Below, piece after piece: positions 57,025-64,000 of a stretch of DNA of 64,000 bases. The stretch spans positions 4,811,001 through 4,875,000 of the forward strand of contig NZ_ATTE01000001.1 in assembly GCF_000419525.1 (NCBI RefSeq). Direction: 5' to 3'. Under the pieces are notes generated by a model, which had not been told where the DNA came from, searched no databases, and worked only from the letters and a program-made list of their open reading frames with translations. Position 1 is the first letter of the stretch. Each line of letters starts with the position of its first letter. The position numbers and the translations under genes are program-made. The stretch comes from Leucothrix mucor DSM 2157. GTDB lineage: Bacteria; Pseudomonadota; Gammaproteobacteria; Thiotrichales; Thiotrichaceae.

Positions 57025-58542
57025 ATGAGTGATTCCCATCCTATATTTTCCCTTAGGGGTGTCAGTAAATCGTTTCCCGGTGTCAAGGCTTTAGATCAGG
57101 TTCAACTTGATTTATACCCCGGCCAAGTGACGGCTTTAATCGGTGAAAATGGTGCTGGAAAATCCACACTCGTGAAGTCAATGACGGGTATTTATAAACC
57201 TGAAGAGGGAGAGATCCGCTTTAATGGTGAGCTGATTAAGTTAAATAGCCCTGGTGACGCAAGGCGCTTGGGGATTACTGCGATTCATCAGGAAACTGTT
57301 CTGTTTGATGAGCTAAGCGTGACGGAAAATATCTTTGCCGGACATTATGTAACGGATAAGCGTACTGGCGCTTTGAGTTGGATGGTTATGCATAATCTGG
57401 CTCAGCATATTTTAGATAGTATCGAAGCACCGATTAAGGCGAAGAGCTTATTAAAGAATCTCAGTATTGGCCAGCGTCACATGGTCGCCATCGCCCGCGC
57501 ATTATCATTCGATGCGGAAGTCGTGATTTTGGATGAGCCAACGGCTGCGCTTTCTCACCACGAAATAGAAGAGCTTTACAAAATTGTTAACCGACTAAAA
57601 AAATCGGGTCGGGCAATTATGTTTATCACACATAAATTTGACGAAATATTTACCATTGCTGACCGTTACACCGTCTTCAGAGATGGCACTTATGTTGGTG
57701 AAGGAATGATTAAAGATGTCACCGAGAAAGAACTGGTGACAATGATGGTAGGCCGCACAGTTGACCAAGTATTTCCTAAAGAACAGGTTGAGATTGGTGA
57801 GGTGGTTCTTGAGGTTGAAGCATTAAGCCATCCTACTGAGTTCGATGATATTAGTTTTAATTTACACCGTGGAGAAATTTTAGGTTTCTATGGGTTAGTT
57901 GGTGCAGGGCGCAGCGAGGTCATGCAGGCACTATTTGGTGTGGCGAAAAACGTTACCGGAAAAATTTCAGTCAAGGGTGAGGCGGTTGATATCAAGTCGC
58001 CCGCAGATGCGATTAAGGCTGGAATTGCTTATGTACCGGAGGAGCGGCAAAGTCAGGGCGTGATTCTGGAGTTACCCATTTATCAAAACATTGGGTTACC
58101 GCAATTATCGGGCATTAACGCTAAAGGCTTTTTAGATAATACCGCAGAGTATTCATTAGCGAGTCATTACGCCCAGCGCTTACAAGTTAAAGCGCCAAAT
58201 TGGAATGAAAAAGTTGAAAACCTCTCGGGAGGTAATCAGCAAAAGGTGGTGATTGGGAAGTGGCTTGCCACAAAACCAGCCGTCATTATTCTGGATGAGC
58301 CAACCAAAGGAATCGATATTGGTTCAAAAGCAGCGGTTCACGCCTTTATGTCGGAGCTTGTGAAAGAGGGGTTGGCAGTGATTATGGTGTCATCGGAATT
58401 ACCCGAAATAATGGGGATGTCAGATCGCATTATTGTTATGAATGAAGGTTTGATGGTTAGCCAGTTCGAACACGATAAATGCACTGCGGAAGCTATCGTT
58501 CATGCAGCTACAGGAGGGAGTCATCATGCTGAGTCTGCTTAA
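57025..58542 (+). CDS. rhaT: Rhamnose ABC transporter, ATP-binding protein
   Basis: A 505-residue double-ABC ATPase of the sugar type. The first half has Walker A (GENGAGKSTLVKSM), the LSIGQRHMVAIARAL signature and ILDEPTAAL; the second half has a degenerate Walker A (GLVGAGRSEVMQ), as in RbsA and XylG, and LSGGNQQKVVIGKWL with ILDEPTKG. The ATG at 57025 is taken; the longer frame contains the end of rhaS. The gene lies about 100 bases behind rhaS, and its end overlaps rhaP by 17 bases. E. coli RhaT is an unrelated symporter. Confidence 0.95.
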   Translation: MSDSHPIFSLRGVSKSFPGVKALDQVQLDLYPGQVTALIGENGAGKSTLVKSMTGIYKPEEGEIRFNGELIKLNSPGDARRLGITAIHQETVLFDELSVTENIFAGHYVTDKRTGALSWMVMHNLAQHILDSIEAPIKAKSLLKNLSIGQRHMVAIARALSFDAEVVILDEPTAALSHHEIEELYKIVNRLKKSGRAIMFITHKFDEIFTIADRYTVFRDGTYVGEGMIKDVTEKELVTMMVGRTVDQVFPKEQVEIGEVVLEVEALSHPTEFDDISFNLHRGEILGFYGLVGAGRSEVMQALFGVAKNVTGKISVKGEAVDIKSPADAIKAGIAYVPEERQSQGVILELPIYQNIGLPQLSGINAKGFLDNTAEYSLASHYAQRLQVKAPNWNEKVENLSGGNQQKVVIGKWLATKPAVIILDEPTKGIDIGSKAAVHAFMSELVKEGLAVIMVSSELPEIMGMSDRIIVMNEGLMVSQFEHDKCTAEAIVHAATGGSHHAESA

Positions 58543-59509
58543 AAGTCGTGAGCTTTTATTGGGGCTGCTCATCGTAATGATGACTGGTCTCATCGGTATG
58601 GTTGCGCCGAAATTTATAGCGCCCGGAAACCTATTATCTGTTTATACCGATACCTCGATATTGATCATTCTAGCCCTGGGTCAGATGTTGGTGATTTTGA
58701 CACGTTGCATCGATTTGTCAGTTGCAGCGAACTTGGCGATGACCGGAATGGTGATGGCTATGTTGAACCATAGTTATCCGGATCTGCCTGTTTTGCTATT
58801 GGTGCTCGCCGGGTGCTTGCTAGGTTTGGTGCTGGGAATGATCAACGGCCTGATGGTTTGGAAGCTAGGCATTCCCGCTATTGTGGTGACCTTGGGAACC
58901 ATGAGTATCTACCGAGGCATCATTTTCTTATTTAGCGATGGCGCGTGGGTGAATGCGCATGAAATGTCAGAGGACTTCATCGCTGCGCCCCGAGCCGTGA
59001 TCTTCGGTCTGCCTGTTTTAGGTTGGATATCCCTGATCTTCATTGCCATCATGCTCTACTTTGTGCGATATCGCCGCCTTGGTCGTGAGATTTATGCGGT
59101 AGGAAACAATCCAACAGCAGCCTTTTATATCGGTATTGATGTCGGTAAAACGCAGTTCATTGCATTCAGTATTTCAGGTCTGTTAGCAGGGCTTTGCGGT
59201 TATCTTTGGGTGTCACGCTATGCGGTTGCTTATGTAGATGTTGCCAATGGTTTTGAGTTGCAGGTAATCGCAGCGTGTGTGATTGGCGGCGTTAGTATTA
59301 TGGGAGGGATTGGTACGGTTTTAGGTTGCGTGCTTGGCGCATTATTTTTAGGTGTTATCAATAATGCCTTGCCAGTCATTGGCGTATCACCTTTCTGGCA
59401 GATGGCCATTTCAGGCTTGGTTATTATTCTTGCAGTTATCGCCAATTCGCGCTCAGAGAAAAAGTCTGGCCGGATCATTTTGAAAAAAAATACTCAAGCG
59501 AAGCAATAA
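58526..59509 (+). CDS. rhaP: Rhamnose ABC transporter, permease 1
   Basis: A 327-residue inner-membrane permease of the BPD type 2 sugar family with eight to ten helices. The conserved ALGQMLVILTRCIDLSVAAN and the EAA-like VGNNPTAAFYIGIDVGKTQ segment are present. The ATG at 58526 has a strong ribosome binding site (AGGAGGGAG) within the end of rhaT. It pairs with rhaQ to form the channel. Confidence 0.93.
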   Translation: MLSLLKSRELLLGLLIVMMTGLIGMVAPKFIAPGNLLSVYTDTSILIILALGQMLVILTRCIDLSVAANLAMTGMVMAMLNHSYPDLPVLLLVLAGCLLGLVLGMINGLMVWKLGIPAIVVTLGTMSIYRGIIFLFSDGAWVNAHEMSEDFIAAPRAVIFGLPVLGWISLIFIAIMLYFVRYRRLGREIYAVGNNPTAAFYIGIDVGKTQFIAFSISGLLAGLCGYLWVSRYAVAYVDVANGFELQVIAACVIGGVSIMGGIGTVLGCVLGALFLGVINNALPVIGVSPFWQMAISGLVIILAVIANSRSEKKSGRIILKKNTQAKQ

Positions 59510-59519
59510 GGAGTTTGCG

Positions 59520-60512
59520 ATGGAAACGAACGTCAATATAAGTGATCGCTTACCTAAAGTGGGTTTTGCCAGTCGCATTCTTTCATGGGAGTTTTTCCTA
59601 TTACTATTTACGCTGTTGGTATTTGTATTAAACAGCTATGCCTCACCGTATTTTCTTGATCCCTGGAACTTATCCGATGCAACCTTCAACTTCACTGAAA
59701 AGGCGATAGTGGCATTACCTTTGGCAATGCTGATTATTTGCCGGGAAATCGATTTGTCAGTGGCGTCGATCATCGCACTTGCCTCTGTGAGCATGGGGTT
59801 GGCAGCGGAAGCCGGTATGGGAACGCCAGCTCTGGTATTGATCGGTTTAGTGGTTGGAACACTTTGTGGTTTAGTCAATGGCTTGCTAGTTACGCGTTTT
59901 GAAATCCCATCCATTGTTGTCACCATTGGTACTATGAGCCTATTTCGTGGGCTCACTTATATCATTTTAGGGGATGATGTACTGAAAAATTACCCTGATA
60001 GCTTTGCTTGGTTTGGTCAAGGTTATGCCTGGGGGATGCTTAGCTTTGAGTTTGTGCTGTTCTTGGCACTGACGGTTGTGTTCTATGTGTTGCTTCACAA
60101 AACTAATTTTGGTCGCCGCACTTATGCTATTGGCAATAACCCGACCGGTGCATTTTTCTCGGGGATCAATGTTAACCGTCACCGCTTAGTGTTGTTTGCT
60201 TTGGTTGGTCTTATTGCCGGCTTGGCTTCTGTTTTGCTCACTGCTCGCTTGGGCAGTACTCGTCCTACCATCGCGCTTGGCTGGGAGCTGAGCATTATCA
60301 CTATGGTTGTGCTGGGTGGCGTGAGTATTTTGGGTGGTTCGGGAACCATCATCGGCGTGTTTATTGCTGTGTTCCTTATGGGGTTAGTGACCTTTGGCCT
60401 CGGGCTGTTAAATGTTCCGGGTATTGTCATGTCTATTGTGGTTGGAGGTATGTTAATTGGTGTCATTGCGACGCCCATCCTCCTAAATAAATTCATTAGA
60501 GCGAGGCGGTGA
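59520..60512 (+). CDS. rhaQ: Rhamnose ABC transporter, permease 2
   Basis: A 330-residue permease, homologous to rhaP (LAMLIICREIDLSVASIIAL and YAIGNNPTGAFFSGINVNRH). It forms the second half of the membrane channel. It follows rhaP after ten bases, with AAGGAG before the ATG. Confidence 0.93.
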   Translation: METNVNISDRLPKVGFASRILSWEFFLLLFTLLVFVLNSYASPYFLDPWNLSDATFNFTEKAIVALPLAMLIICREIDLSVASIIALASVSMGLAAEAGMGTPALVLIGLVVGTLCGLVNGLLVTRFEIPSIVVTIGTMSLFRGLTYIILGDDVLKNYPDSFAWFGQGYAWGMLSFEFVLFLALTVVFYVLLHKTNFGRRTYAIGNNPTGAFFSGINVNRHRLVLFALVGLIAGLASVLLTARLGSTRPTIALGWELSIITMVVLGGVSILGGSGTIIGVFIAVFLMGLVTFGLGLLNVPGIVMSIVVGGMLIGVIATPILLNKFIRARR

Positions 60513-60515
60513 TAT

Positions 60516-60830
60516 ATGCAACAAGCATTTGTGATGCAGCTTCGAGCTGGTTTTGAAGCAGAGTACCAGCAACGACATGATGAGATTTGGCCTGAGTTGA
60601 CGGCATTATTGAAACAGTATGGCTTTAGCCACTATTCGATTTATTTACACCCGGAGACTTTGCAGTTATTCGGCACGGTGACCATTCCGGATGACTTTAA
60701 TCCCGAGTTATTGAAGCAAGAACTGGTGATGCAACGGTGGTGGAAATGCATGGCTCCTTTGATGGAAACACGAGCCGGTAGTAATGAGCCTGCTTCGACT
60801 GAGCTCACACGAGTGTTCTTTATGTTATGA
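60516..60830 (+). CDS. rhaM: L-rhamnose mutarotase
   Basis: A 104-residue protein of the RhaM/RhaU family (DUF718). It has the typical MQLRAGFEAEYQQRHDEIWP with the catalytic histidine (H22 region) and FSHYSIYLHPETLQLFG. It speeds the interconversion of rhamnose anomers so that the isomerase gets its preferred form. It lies between the permease and kinase genes, overlapping rhaK by four bases. Confidence 0.95.
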   Translation: MQQAFVMQLRAGFEAEYQQRHDEIWPELTALLKQYGFSHYSIYLHPETLQLFGTVTIPDDFNPELLKQELVMQRWWKCMAPLMETRAGSNEPASTELTRVFFML

Positions 60831-62230
60831 GTATTAAATCTACTGATGTGATCGCGGTGCTGGATATTGGGAAAACCAATGTTAAATTCAGTATCGTGGA
60901 CAGTGTTTCCCAAGCCGTTTTGGATATTCAAAAGACGAGCAATAGTGTGCTGACTGATGGGCCTTATCCCCATGCAGATGTTGAGCGAATTTGGCTCTGG
61001 TATTGCGAGTGTCTGAAGCAGGCGGCTACTCAATTTACGATTCGTTCCTTAGGCTGCACAACGCATGGTGCGACTGGTGTTTGTTTGGGTGCAGGTCAGT
61101 TGGCGTTTCCGGTCGTTGATTACGAGGCAGACTTATATGACTCGATTGATGCGGAATACTCGTTACTGCGGCCTGACTTTCAAGAGACATTTAGCCCCGA
61201 CCTTCCTAAGTCGGGCTTAAACCTTGGTAGGCAGGTTTACTGGCTTTCTCAAACGTTTCCTGAGGAGTTTGCTCAGGTCGATACGTATTTAATGTATCCA
61301 CAGTATTGGGGGTGGCGACTATCTGGCAGAGCAGTTAGCGAAGTGACTTCATTAGGTTGTCACACTGATCTTTGGAATCCGTCAAATAGTAGGCTTTCGT
61401 CATTAGTGGCATCAATGGAGTGGTCCGGGTTATTTCCTCCGTTGTTAATGGCAGGAGAGAGCCTTGGGACTGTTAAGCCTGAGCTGGCAAAAGCATTGGG
61501 TCTGCCAGCTGACTGTCAGGTAATTAATGGTTTACATGATAGCAATGCCTCTTTAGTCCCGTACTTGCTGGAGAAGCAAAAGCCGCTAACGGTGATCTCT
61601 AGCGGCACATGGGTTATTATGGCGGGGATTGGCCTCCCGTTGGATTGCCTGAAAGAGCAAGATGACATGTTGGCAAATGTCAGTGTGCTTGCTGAGGCGG
61701 TCCCCTCAATCCGGTTTATGGGAGGTAGGGAGTGGGATCACTTAAAAGAATCCATGATTTGCGACTTACATGATTTGGAGCGGGTGTTGAGTTTGGAAGT
61801 CTATGCTTTGCCTGCTTTTAGCAAGCAGGGCGGCCCGTTCAGAAATTGGGAGGGTGAAATCGTCGGCCCTCATCACTTGTTGAGGGCCGATGAAAAAACG
61901 GCATTGGCTTCTTTATATTGTGCTTTAGTCAGTCATTATTGTCTTGATCTTTTAGGTAGCTATGGAGCTATCTATATTGAGGGGAGTTTGGCAAAAAATG
62001 AAGTGTATAAAGTAGTAATTGAGGCGCTGCGCCCCACGCAGCCATTGTTCATTAGTGAGGACAGTACAGGTACTACTCAGGGTGTGGTGCAACTGATTAC
62101 CAGACAAACTGCCGAAAATGAAATTATTCGGCAGAATGCGCTTGATGAGTTTGGATCTAAGGTTCAATTGATGAAGTATAGTCAGCGTTGGTTAGAGATG
62201 ATCAATCGCAGATTGGCTAGTTTAACTTAA
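60827..62230 (+). CDS. rhaK: L-rhamnulokinase (FGGY family, RhaK type)
   Basis: A 467-residue sugar kinase that phosphorylates rhamnulose on C1. The N-terminal phosphate motif is VLDIGKTNVKFSIVD, and the second domain has VINGLHDSNASLVPYL and VISSGTWVIM. It differs from E. coli RhaB and resembles the rhizobial RhaK. It is the last gene of rhaSTPQMK and converges with the peroxiredoxin gene by four bases. In rhizobia RhaK is also needed for activity of the rhamnose ABC importer; whether this is so here is not shown. Confidence 0.9.
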   Translation: MSIKSTDVIAVLDIGKTNVKFSIVDSVSQAVLDIQKTSNSVLTDGPYPHADVERIWLWYCECLKQAATQFTIRSLGCTTHGATGVCLGAGQLAFPVVDYEADLYDSIDAEYSLLRPDFQETFSPDLPKSGLNLGRQVYWLSQTFPEEFAQVDTYLMYPQYWGWRLSGRAVSEVTSLGCHTDLWNPSNSRLSSLVASMEWSGLFPPLLMAGESLGTVKPELAKALGLPADCQVINGLHDSNASLVPYLLEKQKPLTVISSGTWVIMAGIGLPLDCLKEQDDMLANVSVLAEAVPSIRFMGGREWDHLKESMICDLHDLERVLSLEVYALPAFSKQGGPFRNWEGEIVGPHHLLRADEKTALASLYCALVSHYCLDLLGSYGAIYIEGSLAKNEVYKVVIEALRPTQPLFISEDSTGTTQGVVQLITRQTAENEIIRQNALDEFGSKVQLMKYSQRWLEMINRRLASLT

Positions 62231-62697
62231 AGTGCCTTAACAGCCTCAAGCACAGCATCAGCATGTCCTTTTACCTTCACTTTATCCCAGTGCTCACGCA
62301 GTACGCCTTCCTTATCGATTAGGAAGGTGCTGCGGACAATACCCATGTATTCTTTGCCGTACAGCTTCTTTAGCTGAATGACATTAAACAGCTGGCAAAC
62401 TTCCTCATCGACATCTGAGATTAATTCGAAGTTAAACTCTTGCTTAGCTTTGAAGTTCTCATGACGACGCATGGTATCCTTGGAAACACCAAATACTAAT
62501 GTGTCATGCGCATCGAATTGATCTTTTAAGTCTCTAAAATTTTGGCCTTCAGTCGTGCAGCCCGGCGTGCTGTCTTTAGGGTAGAAGTAGATCACCAGAT
62601 TGGATTTACCCTTATAGTCAGAGAGTGTGAAGGTCGTTTCAGAGGTCGCTGGGGCTGTGAAGTCGGGTACCACTTGACCGATTTCCAAAGCAGGCAT
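62227..62697 (-). CDS. bcp: Peroxiredoxin, bacterioferritin comigratory protein type (thioredoxin-dependent)
   Basis: A 156-residue thiol peroxidase of the BCP/PrxQ family. The peroxidatic cysteine is C47 in YPKDSTPGCTTE. The usual resolving cysteine five residues later is missing (Q instead); a second cysteine exists later in DEEVCQLFNV. It reduces hydroperoxides with thioredoxin. BCP genes commonly sit near dapA, as here, divergent with 175 bases between. Confidence 0.95.
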   Translation of the reverse strand: MPALEIGQVVPDFTAPATSETTFTLSDYKGKSNLVIYFYPKDSTPGCTTEGQNFRDLKDQFDAHDTLVFGVSKDTMRRHENFKAKQEFNFELISDVDEEVCQLFNVIQLKKLYGKEYMGIVRSTFLIDKEGVLREHWDKVKVKGHADAVLEAVKAL

Positions 62698-62872
62698 AAT
62701 AAGTTCCTTGTTCGGTTTTTGAATGCCGCTAAATTAGCGGATTGTCTTGTTAAATGCCAGAGGCCTTTATTTGTCTTGTGTTTATGATAGGGCACTATTA
62801 GACTTTATTTGCTTTATATCTGTATTTTAAGCTCAGCCAGTCTTGGCCGAGTTAACCATGTTGGAGGGTTAG

Positions 62873-63757
62873 ATGTTTCAAGGGAGTATGGTCGCGCTGA
62901 TTACGCCGATGACAGCTTCAGGTGATGTGGACGAGGCAGCATTAGAAGCCTTAGTCGGTTTTCACCTTGATAATCAGACGGACGCGATTGTGGCTGTTGG
63001 AACCACGGGTGAGTCGGCGACGTTGTCACACGAAGAGCACCGACATGTAATTAAACGCGTCGTTGAAATTGTAGCGGGTAAGATTCCGGTCATTGCTGGA
63101 ACGGGTTCAAATAGCACCGCTGAGGCACTGGAGTTAACAGAAGCCGCTAAACTAGCCGGTGCAGATGCCGCCTTGTTGGTTGCACCTTACTATAATAAAC
63201 CCAATCAAGAAGGTTTGTTTCGTCACTTTGAAGCGCTGGCTAAAGGCGTGGCGATGCCACAGATCTTATATAATGTTCCAGGGCGTACTGTTAGTGATAT
63301 TTTGCCCGACACAGTTGATCGTTTAGCCAGTATCAGCAATATCGTTGGTATTAAAGAAGCAACGGGTGATATGGCCCGTGCTAAAGAGTTGATTGATCGC
63401 TGTAGTGATCGTATGGCTATCTTTAGTGGTGATGACCCGACCGCATTCGAGCTGATTTTGCTAGGTGGTAAGGGTAATATTTCAGTCACCGCGAATGTTA
63501 TTCCTCAGTTGATGCATGATATTTGTGCCGCTGCTCTGGCTGGTGATCGCGAATTGGCGCTAGCACTGGATAATAAAGCGAAGCCTCTGCACAAGGCGCT
63601 GTTTACCGATCCTAATCCGATTCCGGTTAAATGGGCCTTGGCTAAAATGGGCTACGGACATGTTGATGGAATTCGTTTGCCGATGGTGCCACTAAACCCG
63701 TCGTTTGAGGCTGGTTTGTTAGAGGCGCTGCGACTGACGGGTGTCAACATAGATTAA
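62873..63757 (+). CDS. dapA: 4-hydroxy-tetrahydrodipicolinate synthase
   Basis: A 294-residue TIM-barrel aldolase that condenses pyruvate with aspartate semialdehyde, the first step towards lysine and diaminopimelate. Schiff-base lysine K161 (VGIKEATGDM), Y133 (LYNVPGRTVS) and T44/T45 (GTTGESAT) are all present. It has a GGAGG ribosome binding site just before the ATG. It is followed after 18 bases by bamC, the standard gammaproteobacterial order. Confidence 0.98.
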   Translation: MFQGSMVALITPMTASGDVDEAALEALVGFHLDNQTDAIVAVGTTGESATLSHEEHRHVIKRVVEIVAGKIPVIAGTGSNSTAEALELTEAAKLAGADAALLVAPYYNKPNQEGLFRHFEALAKGVAMPQILYNVPGRTVSDILPDTVDRLASISNIVGIKEATGDMARAKELIDRCSDRMAIFSGDDPTAFELILLGGKGNISVTANVIPQLMHDICAAALAGDRELALALDNKAKPLHKALFTDPNPIPVKWALAKMGYGHVDGIRLPMVPLNPSFEAGLLEALRLTGVNID

Positions 63758-63775
63758 TTCTGATAGGTTGCAATT

Positions 63776-64000
63776 ATGAAATATACCTCGCTGCTTTTAG
63801 CGACAGGCTTACTGACTGGCTGTTCAGGTTTGAACAATGCCATGGATGTAACGAACCTGATTGACTACAGTGATAATAAATCAGTGAAGGTGTTAGAAAT
63901 CCCCGCTGATCTTAATACGCCTGATTTTGATAAAACGTATCTGGCAGAGGGCGTTGGTAATTTGCCGCAGTCGACTGTGAGAGTCAGTGATCGTGTGCCG
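63776..64000 (+). CDS. bamC: Outer-membrane assembly lipoprotein BamC, N-terminal part
   Basis: The first 75 codons of a lipoprotein gene cut by the right edge. The lipoprotein signal MKYTSLLLATGLLTGCSG has a lipobox LTGC with the cysteine at residue 16. The next stretch (VKVLEIPADLNTPDF) resembles the start of BamC/NlpB (LxxPxDL). BamC is part of the BAM complex for outer-membrane protein folding and is next to dapA in most gammaproteobacteria (old name dapX). The C-terminal helix-grip domains lie outside the window. Confidence 0.85.
   Translation, partial: MKYTSLLLATGLLTGCSGLNNAMDVTNLIDYSDNKSVKVLEIPADLNTPDFDKTYLAEGVGNLPQSTVRVSDRVP

Noticed and set aside
62698..62872. Lysine riboswitch before dapA
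   Set aside because: The gap is only 175 bases, and no typical lysine-box architecture or terminator hairpin was recognised.

Overview
The window looks like the chromosome of a gammaproteobacterium of about 48% G+C by eye. The MMS-type dnaG-rpoD pair, ubiE-ubiJ-ubiB, amgK-murU, gatCAB, dapA-bamC and relA are all typical of that class. A cytoplasmic sulfite dehydrogenase operon (soeABC), a TauE/SafE permease, cytochrome c' and cytochrome b561 suggest a respiratory, sulfur-oxidising lifestyle. I would guess a relative of Leucothrix, Cocleimonas or Thiothrix, but this is inference and not a database match. Most of the window is core genome with densely packed operons.

Layout. 1-4.5 kb: end of gltD, then dnaG, rpoD and a CAU tRNA. 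4.7-7.3 kb: a DMT-type permease and an unusual protein with four S1 RNA-binding repeats and a TIR-like C-terminus. 7.6-10.2 kb: galU and the MurNAc-recycling pair amgK-murU. 10.2-15.1 kb: lipA, an unknown secreted protein and the ubiquinone operon ubiE-ubiJ-ubiB. 15.1-21.0 kb: an outer-membrane barrel, a TauE/SafE permease, dusC, a lone receiver domain, cytochrome b561, a photolyase and cytochrome c'. 21.2-29.1 kb: the Anbu (bacterial proteasome homologue) locus, with a SHOCT protein beside Anbu and a divergent operon for a permuted ATP-grasp protein, an alpha-E protein and a transglutaminase/DUF2126 protein. 29.2-37.5 kb: a sirtuin, a UPF0149/SEC-C fusion, relA, a PhyH oxygenase, an RnfD-like membrane protein with a DUF2330 protein, and a D-2-hydroxyacid dehydrogenase.

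37.5-45.0 kb is the most accessory part. It holds a perfect inverted-repeat element, a decayed Uma2 nuclease gene, a TumE/TumA-type toxin-antitoxin pair, soeCBA with a solo LuxR-type regulator upstream, and a stand-alone N-terminal transposase domain. 45-51.3 kb returns to housekeeping: argS, a 40-residue membrane peptide, gatCAB and hslO. 51.3-62.2 kb is a complete L-rhamnose regulon of the rhizobial type: a DeoR regulator, isomerase rhaI and aldolase/dehydrogenase rhaD on one strand, and the ABC importer rhaSTPQ, mutarotase rhaM and kinase rhaK on the other. A 10-bp-phased direct repeat array lies between the divergent arms. The window closes with a peroxiredoxin, dapA and the start of bamC.

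The most interesting items are the S1/TIR-like fusion, the expanded Anbu locus, the RnfD-like/DUF2330 pair, the soe operon with its nearby LuxR solo and palindromes, and the phased operators of the rhamnose regulon.
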